A DNA stretch of 64,000 nt, taken from positions 1,095,001 to 1,159,000 of the forward strand of contig CAHIKZ030005498.1 in NCBI GenBank assembly GCA_903632075.3, given 5' to 3'. Positions 55,331 through 64,000 of the stretch are shown here, piece by piece. The notes beneath the pieces are model-generated. The model did not search any database, had not been told where the DNA came from, and was given only the letters and a program-made list of their open reading frames with translations. Every line of letters begins with the position of its first letter. Within the stretch, counting starts at the first letter, position 1. The translations under genes and the position numbers were made by a program. This stretch comes from Acanthosepion pharaonis (lineage: Eukaryota; Mollusca; Cephalopoda; Sepiida; Sepiidae).

Positions 55331-56215
55331 TTGTTCATTACATTCATATCTTGAAGAATAATGACGACCGTTATCTACCGTACATATATTCATAATATGC
55401 ACTTATACTTCCTCAGCTTAAAACAACTTCGTTTAGCAGCCCTCTATCTTGAGTAGCTCTTGGGGCTTATATTATGTTATTGATAGTATAATAAAAGCAG
55501 CACGCGACAACAGACGTCAGTTGAAATCGATAAGAAGGTTCTTCCAGAGCCCCTTGTTCAGAGAAGTCAAAGAAGAGAGAATTTTAGTCATGTTTGTAAA
55601 CAGAACGCTATCGCTCTACCTGGAGCCATAATTAAAATTGCCATCAATATTCGAAGTTTTCAAGAATAAACTACAAAACGTCTTTTGTTTCATGCCCCCT
55701 CTCTTTCCCCTTCTCTTTCTTTCTTCTTTCCGCTGCCAGTTAGTATTGATTATTGATCTATTTCTCTTTCTTCCTTTCATTCTTGTTTGATGTGTGAATT
55801 TATTTAATGCCCAGCCTGATCGGCACTTGATCCAGAATTAAACAACTTTCAACAACGATAGCCTTTGCCTAAAATCTACTTCCACATCGTTTTCCCGCCT
55901 GCAAAGACCACACTCGGGCTTACGGCCATATCGCGTTAAAACATTGGTTCCCGTACGATCAACGAAGTTGAGAAAAGTCGAGGTTGTTCACTACCTAATA
56001 ATGGTGACTGCTTGGGAATATCAGGTGCTGTAAACTTGGATAAGCCGGTTCTGTAACAAAAGCAAGCAAGCAACCAGAAACGCCATTAAGGATTTTTTTT
56101 TTTTTAATGAGACAATCCCGCAATGTAATGTTATTATATATTAGCTTATATCAAATATAATTTCGTTTTTTACAGATTTATGCAAAAGATTATTTCATAT
56201 ACATATTTCGAATTT
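55331..56215 (+). other. Possible retroelement C-terminus, unassigned
   Basis: A frame at 55,449-55,631 (DSIIKAARDNRRQLKSIRRFFQ, then RTLSLYLEP) continues after one stop with PSIFEVFKNKLQNV, recalling the terminal block of CR1-type proteins. The evidence is weak. The rest shows nothing recognisable. Confidence 0.3.
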
Positions 56216-56224
56216 AATTTTTGA

Positions 56225-56345
56225 TTCCACTATTATTATTATTATTATTGTTGTTGTTGTTGTTTCTGGTGTACACTCATTACTTCCCGGGGACCTAAGG
56301 TCAGAAATAGCATCATAACATTTTTCACTGAGCAGTTTAGAAAAA
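56225..56345 (+). repeat. Left copy of a direct repeat flanking the sister satellite
   Basis: GTTGTTGTTG, TGGTGTACACTCATTACTTC, ACCTAAGGTCAGAAATAGCA and TTTTTCACTGAGCAGTTTAG then poly-A. The right copy is at 56,985-57,130. Confidence 0.75.
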
Positions 56346-56984
56346 AAAAATCACACATTTTATTCGGTATTGTAACTATTTACCATTTTTTACATCCTTC
56401 GAACTGTTTTCCTCATCTTTATTGCCACATTCATGAGGTTTCGATCAGTGTATGCTCTGGCCTTCTTCAGGATCTGTCTGTATTTCTGAGATGAGTTATT
56501 GTAACTATTTACACTATTTACATACTGCTAACTGTTTTCCTCGTCTTTATTGCCACATTCATGAGGTTTCGACCAGTGTATGCTCTGGCCTTCTTCAGGA
56601 TCTATCTGTATTTCTGAGATGAGGTATTGTAACTATTTACACTATTTACATCCTCCGAACTGTTTTCCTCATCTTTATTGGCACATTCATGAGGTTTCGA
56701 CTATTGTATGCTCCGGCCTTTTTCTCTTGTCCTCATCGTTATTGTCACATTCATAACGTTTTACTCTTCTTTGTTCAGTTTAAATTTTTTTAAAATATCC
56801 CCTGAAGAAGGTCGGAGCGTACACCGGCCGAAACTTTTTGAACGTGACAATACAGATGCGGACAACAGTCCAAACAATGTATAAAGTATAAATAGTTACA
56901 ATATCCCATTCACCCAAAGAATGTAAGAAAATGAACCTGCTGGAATTAAGATTAATTCAAATATCCTAATTTTCATGGGTATTT
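56346..56984. repeat. Sister satellite: three 124-bp monomers, then one inverted
   Basis: Monomers contain CCTCATCTTTATTGCCACAT, TCATGAGGTTTCGA, GTGTATGCTCTGGCCTTCTT and CTGTATTTCTGAGATGAGGT, clearly related to the 17-28 kb monomer but retaining the hairpin region. At 56,802-56,833 an inverted part carries CTGAAGA, GGTCGG/CCGGCC and GAAA. Confidence 0.85.
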
Positions 56985-57130
56985 ATCATTATTGTTGTTG
57001 CTGCTGTTATTATTATAATTATTTTATTTCCTTTGATTTTCTGGTGTACACTCATTTCTTCCTGGGTCCCGATCATAGACCTAAGGTCAGAAATGGCATA
57101 ATGACATTTTTCACTGAGCAGTTATGAAAA
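56985..57130 (+). repeat. Right copy of the flanking direct repeat
   Basis: TGGTGTACACTCATTTCTTC, ACCTAAGGTCAGAAATGGCA, TTTTTCACTGAGCAGTTATG then poly-A, matching 56,225-56,345. Confidence 0.75.
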
Positions 57131-57159
57131 AAAAACACACACACATATTTTAGATATAT

Positions 57160-57345
57160 AAAGCTGTGACGTCGTCCCCCGGTCGCAGCGTCGACTGTGT
57201 CGTTCGAATCTGGTTGCGGCGACAATTGTGACGTCACGTGCTCCCCAGGCTCTGATATCCTGGTCACGGACAGCACCAACTGTGACGTCTTCGCCGCGGC
57301 GTCAGCTGTTCGCTCCTCGCTGCTCCAAACGTGACGTTCTAACCC
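57160..57345. promoter_or_regulatory. CRE cluster at the left of a GC-rich island
   Basis: Four TGACGT cores within 170 bp: GCTGTGACGTCGTC (57,165), TTGTGACGTCACGTGCTC (57,226, palindromic CRE overlapping an E-box), ACTGTGACGTCTTC (57,278) and AACGTGACGTTC (57,328). Function is inferred from motif density only. Confidence 0.45.
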
Positions 57346-58454
57346 TTTGGTTAGATTGATACCAGCCTCGCCGTTCCCAACCCGCTTCCAACGCCTGGTT
57401 ACCAGGGTAACTGCACGGATCTCCAGTCTGCCTACCCACGTTGTGAATTGATCTTAGACAGACGAGATCAAACAGGGGTTGGGGCCGTAATGCAAGTTGA
57501 GTCCAACGGGGGTGATAACACACAATTAGGTATAAAAGAAAATAAAATAAACACTCACAAGGTCCAACGTATCAAAGAAAAAGTTAACAAACTTTTTATG
57601 TCTATTTGCTCGGTACATAGGACTATGTCTACTTCCCGACCCGTTCTGTGGATTGTGTCACGACGCTTTTACTAGGAACCTTTAAGGCTTAAAGTTGTCT
57701 GCTCTCTAAGAAATTTGTGTTTCGGTGTGTCTTTGGACGAAAGTCGAAAAAGAAACTTATTTCTGTGGTCTGATTCTAAGTCGCTCTTCAAACTACTTGT
57801 TCTTGGTTGAAGAAGAGTCCAGAGGTGTGCGTGAATCTTGGTCAGCTATTTTGACGCGGTTTCAAAACTGGGCGCTCATCTCTGCTTGTCGTCAACGGCT
57901 GATCTTTCGCCGTCCGCTGCTCAAACTCCAACTTCTTCTCTTCAGAGTCTGAATTACTGGTCACTCATCTCCTCCGTCAGTGCGCGAATTAACTTCTTCT
58001 CTTCGGCTGACTCTGATTCCAACTTCTCCACTTAGGCCAAACGAACTTCTTCACTTCGGCTTGGGTCGGACGAACTTCTTCACTTAGGCCAAACGAGCTG
58101 GCCTCTCCTGCCCGCTAGGGGGGGAGGGAACGAATCCGGCCCGCCGTCCGCGGCTCAAACTCCAATTCGCTTGCCGTCCGCAGCTGATCTGATTTCTGTC
58201 GGTTGGGGTTTCGCTTTTATTGACGCCGTCAAAACCGGGGTGGGTCTGTCTGGCGTCGGGAATTCTTCGATAATTCTAAATACATATCCACCCTTCTTAT
58301 TTCTGGTTAGGGATTTTCCACTCTTTTCCATTTTTGGTAACTCTTTCCTCACTCCCACTTTCTCACCATGCTTCTGAGGGGCGTGTACCAACTTCCCCGT
58401 TTCTTCGTTTCGACCCCTCACACTTACACTTCTGACAAGGGCGTCGACCGATTC

Positions 58455-58560
58455 TCCTCGTGCGTCACGTGACCGCTCTCGGCCAATGAGGTCCTGGTCG
58501 GGTATCTTTCCTCCTCCTTCGTGTGTTATGTGATCTTATTTAGCCAATGACGTCTTTAGT
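58455..58560. promoter_or_regulatory. E-box / CCAAT / CCAAT-CRE cluster
   Basis: GCGTCACGTGACC (palindromic E-box), CGGCCAATGAGGTC and TTAGCCAATGACGTCTTTAG (CCAAT box touching a CRE) lie within about 90 bp. Confidence 0.45.
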
Positions 58561-58640
58561 CGGGTGTGGACAATCCGTGGCTTTGTTTTGGGGAAAGAAA
58601 CACCTTGCTAAAAAAAACAAAATATTAATTTAAATCGCCC

Positions 58641-59390
58641 TTATCATGAACGACCGAGATGACGCTCTCGGCTTTTTAACACGTGGTATTTGTCAAGCAG
58701 TTTATCGCTAATTGGATATGACCTAAGAAAGGGATTTCTCAGACCTGTTAGCGTTCCCGTGAACGAATAAAATATATATATAATATTTCACTTTTTCCCG
58801 GCCAAAGACCCGATAATAAAAATTTTCATTATCTCAAAAAAAAACATTTTCAGCGAACATCATCTTCTGTGGCTTTTTCCAATTCTAGAAATTGTCTGTG
58901 TTTTCGTATTAATGGTTTGTCTTCATATCCTTAGATACACTTCCCCACCCACTTAAACTTCTACTGTCATCACACTTTCCACTTGTTACTTATCAAATAT
59001 ATTTTTCGTTGTCCCTAAACTTTGTTTCTTCAACCAATTGATAATAACTTCCATTTTTCGTGGACACGGAAGTAGGTCAGGTGCTTGACCTGACATTTTT
59101 CGACATCTGGTATCTGTCAGCAGTGCCCGTGTGTGCTCGCTTATGACCTGGTTTCGTATTATGTTTTCTTTCTTTCTTCTTCGTTTTCTCTTTCTTTTTC
59201 CCAGATCGCTTGAATGTAAAGAAAGAATTATTCTCAAAACCCATAATATTTTTCGGCTTTAAATAATTATCAAATGGTTGATAAACCGTAAAAAACAAAT
59301 CATATATCTATGAATATTTCTTTCAAATCGTCAGGATATGCATGGTGCCACAAAGCCCTTCGCAAAGTATCAACAAATGATTCAGAAATG
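58641..59390. other. Stretch without recognised feature
   Basis: AT-rich, single-copy; a short inverted pair AGGTCAGGTGCTTGACCT near 59,073-59,090. Confidence 0.4.
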
Positions 59391-59394
59391 CAAT

Positions 59395-60525
59395 CGCTCA
59401 ATGTAAAACCTACACAAGTGCCGACTGCGGGAGCGATCATCGCCCTGTTATATGTAAGCTAAGAGTGAAACTACGGAAGCCTAACGCAGTACCGAAGCTG
59501 CAGTACAACAACCTCCTGAGAGACTCGAACCTGAAAGAAATATATACAAAAAATGTTAAGAGAATATATTTGCGACACAATGGAAACTCGAAATGACATC
59601 AGGAAACGATGTCATCCCAAAAGAAATACAGACAAAAAAGAAAAAAAAAACCGAATGGATGACAGAGGAGATTCTCAATATGATGCAAAGGAGACAGAAA
59701 ACTCTGACAAGATATGGAACACAATATTCTAACGTCTGGATATAAAATGGATTTCATTATTTAATCATATTAGGAAGCTATCATTTGATTCGTTTTGTTT
59801 AAAGTTAAAATAAAACATGCCAGTCGGATTGCTTCTTTTCTATTCCTGGTTAGCTGTCAGCCATATTGTATGTTATTGACTGACTCTTAGACATGTCGTG
59901 TGACTTATTAATTTTTTAGTGTTCTAATTTGATTATTTTTTTTAAATTGATCATTAAAATCAATAAAGGAATTTTTCAACAACCTGTTAAGAGACTCGAA
60001 CCTGAAAGAAATATATACAGAAAATGTTAAAAGAATATATTTGCGACACAATTGAAACTCAAAATGACTTGAGGAAACGATGTCATCCCAAAAGAAGTAC
60101 AGACGGAAAAAAAAACAAAATAAACGAATGGATGACAGAGGAGATTTTCAACATGATGCAAAGGTGACAGAAAACTGACAAGATATGGAACAGAATACAG
60201 AAAATTACAGAATGAAATAAGGACCAGATTCAGACTGGCTAAAGAAGAGTGGCTAAACAAAAATGTACAGAAGTACAGAGATTGAGTACCATCACCAAAG
60301 GAGATATACACAACTAACAGGACAGACTACATGCTCGTCAACAGGCTGTTTAAAATCAAAGGACGAAACACTCATATTAGAGAAGGAAAACATTCTTCAA
60401 CGCTGGAGCGAGTATATTGGAGAACACTTCCACAACGAAAGAGAACGACCATACACAGAACTAACGAAGGGCCTGAAATTCTGAGAACCGAAGTAGACGC
60501 TGCAATGGCCAAATACATATAATCA
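59395..60525 (+). pseudogene. LINE-R endonuclease end and linker to reverse transcriptase, disrupted
   Basis: The plus strand reads ADCGSDHRPVICKLRVKLRK, the final catalytic block of an APE-type endonuclease (family SDHRPV), then YNNLLRDSNLKEIYTKNV and EWMTEEILNMMQRRQK. These RTE/L1 linker blocks then occur a second time from 59,980. The second copy continues with REAKEEWLNK-like sequence, TCSSTGCLKSKDETLILEKENILQRWSEYIGEHFHNERER and GPEILRTEVDAAMAKYI, the usual entry to the reverse transcriptase. A 250-bp element separates the two. This is the complementary 5' part of the LINE whose C-termini are elsewhere in the window. Confidence 0.75.
59728..59977 (+). repeat. 250-bp element, copy 1
   Basis: It runs from ATTCTAACGTCTGGATATAA to AATCAATAAAGGAATTTTTC, about 95% identical to 61,047-61,297. 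It contains an AATAAA signal near its right end and lies between two copies of a LINE-R segment. Confidence 0.9.
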
Positions 60526-60604
60526 GCAGCATAAATATTATAGTCATTATCCATTATATCAGCATCAATATTATTAAGCTATAGATTTTGTTTCAGATAT
60601 TATA

Positions 60605-60739
60605 ATGACGGAGATAATCGCGCGATTTAGCCATTTTGAGGCATTATTTGAAAGTGTGCCGAAAGCTGTTGAATCAAGATGCAGAATTCTTGAAATGGAA
60701 TTAAAGGAAGCAATATCTGATCGCTTTCGCGTAAACTGA
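60605..60739 (+). other. Short open frame of 44 codons, unassigned
   Basis: It reads MTEIIARFSHFEALFESVPK, then AVESRCRILEMELKEAISDR, FRVN and stop. Charged, non-repetitive composition differs from its surroundings. I recognise no family; it could be a truncated transposon or host-gene fragment. Confidence 0.25.
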
Positions 60740-61046
60740 ATTCAGTTTTTTTTTTTTTTTTTAATGATGTTGTCTTTAATTTTGGAATAAATCCCAGGAA
60801 TTTATGACAAGCAATTGGTGATTATGATACTTTAAAACGCAAGTTAAATAAAGGAGTCGGTGACAAGGACTCGAAGATTTCCTGTAGTTCTAGTTTATTA
60901 AATAAAATAAGCTAGACAAAACAGGAGAGGAAAATATTTTTGATACACTCGAAGTCACTTTACAATTAAAAAACGCACCACTCTTTAAATTCATTATTAT
61001 TCCATAAGAAAAAAAATGTAAAGGCGATATTTAATCAGTTTGTTCG
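60740..61046. other. Stretch without recognised feature
   Basis: T16 run near 60,746 and AT-rich sequence. Confidence 0.35.
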
Positions 61047-61297
61047 ATTCTAACGTCTGGATATAAAACGGATTTCATTATTTAATCATTTTAGGAAGCT
61101 ATCATTTGATTCGGTTTGTTTAAAGTTAAAATACAACATGCCAGTCGGATTACTTCTTTTCTATTCCTGGTTAGCTGTCAGCCATATTGTATGTTATTGA
61201 CAGACTCTTAGACATGTCGTGTGACTTATTTATTTTTTAGTGTTCTAATTCGATTATTTTTTTAAATTGATCATTAAAATCAATAAAGGAATTTTTC
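61047..61297 (+). repeat. 250-bp element, copy 2
   Basis: Direct-orientation duplicate of 59,728-59,977, 1.3 kb away. Confidence 0.9.
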
Positions 61298-61860
61298 TGC
61301 TTTTTAAAAATAAATTCATCCCTGTTTTTGTTTTTTTTTGCTTCACTTCAAATTTTTCGTTCAATTTCTGCGGCACTGTTTTAGCTTCCATGTTGTCTCT
61401 TTGCCGAACAATCTACTGCCGATCTAAATTTACACTTTTCTTGTTTATTTTTGTGTATTTATTTATTACTTTTTTTAAACTGTCCCTCGTCCGCTGCCAA
61501 TGTTACTTTCCGCCTCGTTGAAATACATTTTGGGGACAGGATTTCTCTTTACTTTCTTTTATTAATTCGATTATCGAATTTGCAGTTTTATTAAACACAC
61601 ATTGAAATAGTATCATAATACTCCGCCCAACGTTTAATTAATATGAACGAATTGGCAAATAACGAAAGTTATTCTGGATTTGGAAAATTTGGATTAGTAA
61701 TATGACTAACTATATATAGTAATAGAGGAACTGACTATTCAGATCTGAACCAAGAGTAAAAAAATATATTTTTCAAACAAAAAACAACAAAAAGAATAAT
61801 AAAAAAATATGTTTTCATATATTTGATGATAATTTTATACTTTTTTTATATTTACTTGAG
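61298..61860. other. Stretch without recognised feature
   Basis: AT-rich. An 84-codon hydrophobic frame (61,267-61,521) begins inside the 250-bp element; no domain seen. Confidence 0.4.
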
Positions 61861-61862
61861 TT

Positions 61863-61920
61863 ATTTACATTATTCGGACTGTTATCCTCATCTTTATTAC
61901 CATATTCATGTTTCGGCTTC
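61863..61920 (-). repeat. Partial satellite-like monomer, inverted
   Basis: TTTACATTATTCGGACTGTT and CCTCATCTTTATTACCATAT to CATGTTTCGG, opposite in orientation to the SINE-Z copy that follows. Confidence 0.75.
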
Positions 61921-62245
61921 AAAGACACATAGCCCAGTGGATAAAGGCGTTGGTTAGACCCAGTGACGAGACCTCAAATATTTGTGAGTTCAATACCAGG
62001 CAGCAGCAGTGGGGAACCAAAACTTGGAGAGTTAAAGGGAAATAACTGAGACATCCGGAAGAGGCATGGCACGTGGAACTAAAACAATCTGTCCCGGTCG
62101 ACGAAATAAAGGATTTGTTTCGAAATCCCAATCACCATTAAGGCTGGAGTGTACAACGGCCGAAACTTTGTGAATATGACGATGAGGATAACAGCCCAAA
62201 TAATGTAAGTAATAATAATACCTCATCTCAGAGATATAGACCGGT
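61921..62245 (+). mobile_element. SINE-Z, most complete plus-strand copy
   Basis: tRNA-like head (A-box-like TGGATAAAGGCG at 61,937-61,948; B-box-like GAGTTCAATACC at 61,985-61,996), body with GGCATGGCACGTGGAACTAA, a decayed CTGAAGAA site (now ATTAAGGCTGGAG), CGGCCGAAAC, and the satellite-like tail to CTCATCTCAGAGATATAGAC. A tRNA-type promoter followed by a non-tRNA body and a retroposon tail is the usual SINE plan. Confidence 0.8.
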
Positions 62246-62300
62246 ATTTTATTATTATTTTTTTAGTTTCTAAAGTAATAATAATAATAATAATACATTT
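62246..62300. repeat. (ATT)n and (TAA)n microsatellites
   Basis: ATTATTATT and a run of TAATAATAA separated by a short spacer. Confidence 0.8.
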
Positions 62301-62700
62301 GATGGCTAACTATTTACTCCGACATCCAGTGTAAAATATATGTGTTGATGCGTGTATATTTCTATGTGTGTACCTCTGATGGTCACTCCTTGTCGTTGTC
62401 GAGGGGCTTGCATGGTCCAATGACGCTGAGAGCGATGTCGCCTGGCGTTCTAAACTCCTGGTACGGCCATTCTTGGCGGCATGGTCGAAGAGGAGGACCC
62501 AGACTAAGAGTGACCAAACACAAAGACCACAACTGTGGGACACGCAGATGACTATTACAACAGATCTGTACGGTTGAACCAGGTGATGAAGAGGGCTGCG
62601 CATTAAGGACATGTTACAGAAGGCGCCACTAAAAATTATAATAGAATCAGCGACAGTCCTTTGTAGTTTCATAACTCGATTCTACATGTGTCATTTCATA
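62301..62700. other. GC-richer block without recognised family
   Basis: It encodes on the minus strand, in one open frame (62,310-62,672), a 120-residue peptide with no known domain. Probably part of a mobile element, unassigned. Confidence 0.35.
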
Positions 62701-62998
62701 TGCAGGCACTGAAAGTTCATGAAACCAAATGTGTTGTCACTTACTGTCAAGCTAAGGTCCAAACTTGAACAAATTCACAACAGGGAAAAGTTCTTCTACT
62801 ATCATTTTCTATCACCTCCAACCAACTCTTGAAAAGCCAAACGGCAACAGGGAATGGATGATGGAAACAGGTTTTGGCGAAAATGGAAACTTCTTATTTT
62901 GATCCTGCACGTTGGCGGTAAATTTAGTCATCAATGCTATCATCATAGAGGGTGATCAGAAAAGAAGAAATTAAAGTCTTGAATACGGAAGAAAGTCA

Positions 62999-63000
<2 letters not shown>
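62701..63000. other. Stretch without recognised feature
   Basis: Nothing seen. Confidence 0.35.
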
Positions 63001-63001
<1 letters not shown>

Positions 63002-63070
<69 letters not shown>

Positions 63071-63078
63071 CAAGAGAG

Positions 63079-63123
<45 letters not shown>

Positions 63124-63132
63124 TATATATAT

Positions 63133-63174
<42 letters not shown>
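63002..63174. repeat. Compound (TA)n/(GA)n/(GATA)n/(TA)n microsatellite
   Basis: TA block, GA block, about 11 GATA units, then a second TA block split by TGG. Confidence 0.95.
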
Positions 63175-63177
<3 letters not shown>

Positions 63178-63379
63178 TCCCAAGAGGATAGAATCCCGTG
63201 GAACTCAATGTCCAGGAGTAAGAATATAATATAAATGGTTCAAACACTAATAATCCATGGTTATAATTTATTACATTGGAATGTAATCACGATACAATTC
63301 ATCAGGTCTGATGAATTGGATCGTGATTACGGTTCCTATGTAATAAATTATAACCAGGATATTAGTTTCAATTTTTGCC

Positions 63380-63383
<4 letters not shown>
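63175..63383. mobile_element. Two TA-tailed retroposon ends, second subfamily, in foldback
   Basis: The minus copy (63,305 down to 63,175) and plus copy (63,306 up) share CTGATGAATTG, TCGTGATTAC, TAATAAATTATAACCA. The arms 63,257-63,305 and 63,306-63,356 form a near-perfect 48-bp hairpin, and TA tracts lie on both outer sides. Confidence 0.7.

Positions 63384-63435
<52 letters not shown>
63384..63435. repeat. (TA)n microsatellite
   Basis: Tail of the plus-oriented copy of the foldback. Confidence 0.95.
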
Positions 63436-63438
<3 letters not shown>

Positions 63439-63503
63439 GCTCAAGCACTAATATATTCTTACTCTGTCCTGGACATTGAGTTCTAACTGATTCTTCCACT
63501 TGG

Positions 63504-63506
<3 letters not shown>
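63436..63506 (+). mobile_element. TA-tailed retroposon tail fragment
   Basis: CACTAATATATTCTTACTC, CCTGGACATTGAGTTC and CCACTTGGGAATA then (TA)n: the same tail as at 63,175-63,225 but in plus orientation. Confidence 0.6.

Positions 63507-63595
<89 letters not shown>
63507..63595. repeat. (TA)n microsatellite
   Basis: Long TA tract with one AA interruption near 63,539. Confidence 0.95.
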
Positions 63596-63596
<1 letters not shown>

Positions 63597-64000
63597 GCCA
63601 TCCCAAATTTCCAGGAATCGGTTCTATGAAAGCAGGTAATCCTTCTGAATCTATTCTATTTACTTTCTTTTCAATCTGAGAATGAAAACTAATCATTTCA
63701 TCCTATCAAAATAATGAAACCATTTTGATAATTTAATAGAAACCGATATTTCCAGATTGAAATGCTATTCTCATCGTATTTCGGTTCAAAAGTATGACGC
63801 TTTTAAACTTTAGTTTCAACAGATGTGTCACGGTTTCTCAGCCAAATAATAATTGAAGCAGTTCACTCCTAAAAGATCCAACGGAAATCCTATCAAAATG
63901 ATGACTAGAAGATTTGCCACATTTTTTTAACTTCAAGAGGAATTCTATTCTCAGAATTATATATTTTAAAAAATATATATTACCAGCGATAAAAATTTTG
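63596..64000. other. Stretch without recognised feature to window end
   Basis: AT-rich single-copy sequence; nothing supportable. Confidence 0.4.

Larger units (their letters stand above)
57130..58640 (-). other. GC-rich island, possible LTR or promoter region
   Basis: About 1.5 kb with markedly higher GC than its surroundings, rich in CpG. It contains the CRE cluster, a short direct repeat family (GGACGAACTTCTTCACTTAG, CCGTCCGCGGCTCAAACTCC, each two to three times) and, at the right, an E-box and CCAAT boxes. Minus-strand sequence near 57,330-57,345 contains CTGGTATCAATC, faintly like a primer-binding site. Short open frames exist on both strands (for example 58,155-58,421 minus) but none is recognisable. 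An LTR or 5' region of a retroelement is one explanation, a host promoter another. Confidence 0.4.

Noticed and set aside
57448..58421. Host gene with exons in the GC-rich island
   Set aside because: Short frames on both strands lack any recognisable domain or consistent splice pattern.

Overview
This is eukaryotic, gene-poor, repeat-dominated DNA. Long (TA)n and (GAA/CTT)n microsatellites, tRNA-headed SINEs, degraded non-LTR retrotransposons, a Penelope-like relic, a Helitron end and mariner, pogo and hAT relics occur together. This mix suggests a mollusc, most likely a cephalopod of Octopus type; that assignment is inference from repeat content. I found no intact host gene, rRNA or functional tRNA gene. 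All recognisable coding sequence is broken transposon sequence.

Layout. 0-3.4 kb: a Penelope-like (GIY-YIG) relic bounded by TA tracts, TA-tailed retroposon pieces, and the 3' half of an RTE/L1-like LINE (called LINE-R). 4-10.3 kb: tRNA-related SINEs and several copies of a Jockey/CR1-like LINE (LINE-J). One LINE-J copy has its reverse transcriptase split by a TA-rich insertion. 11.1-12.2 kb: a short satellite cassette and a hAT end. 12.5-13.8 kb: a CTT-rich tract. 14.7-16.8 kb: TA-tailed elements and a pogo/Tigger-like transposon bounded by TA tracts. 17.26-28.57 kb: an 11.3-kb satellite of about 106 monomers (105 and 107 bp) with higher-order structure. 28.6-29.0 kb: inverted SINE copies continuous with the satellite. 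29.5-33.0 kb: minisatellites, including seven copies of a 49-nt segment bounded by AG and GT. 33-38.5 kb: LINE ends, a foldback, tandem duplications, a mariner relic and a 29-bp minisatellite. 39-46.3 kb: CTT/GAA arrays with further LINE and SINE copies. 47.5-53.5 kb: a Helitron, LINE-R copies (one with an internal 118-bp tandem expansion) and a tandem array of tRNA-like units. 54.5-57.1 kb: tandem copies of the SINE whose tail is the satellite monomer, and a sister satellite. 57.1-58.6 kb: a GC-rich island with CRE, CCAAT and E-box motifs. 59.4-61.3 kb: the 5' part of LINE-R and a duplicated 250-bp element. 61.9-64 kb: another SINE and TA-tailed elements.

Two threads tie the window together. 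First, the large satellite appears to be an amplification of the 3' tail of a tRNA-headed SINE; full-length, tandem, intermediate and collapsed forms are all present. Second, several otherwise different repeat families carry the same small module, CTGANGA followed by a variable hairpin and then GAAA. This resembles the core of a hammerhead ribozyme, a motif known from Penelope-like elements and retrozymes. Catalytic competence is not shown.
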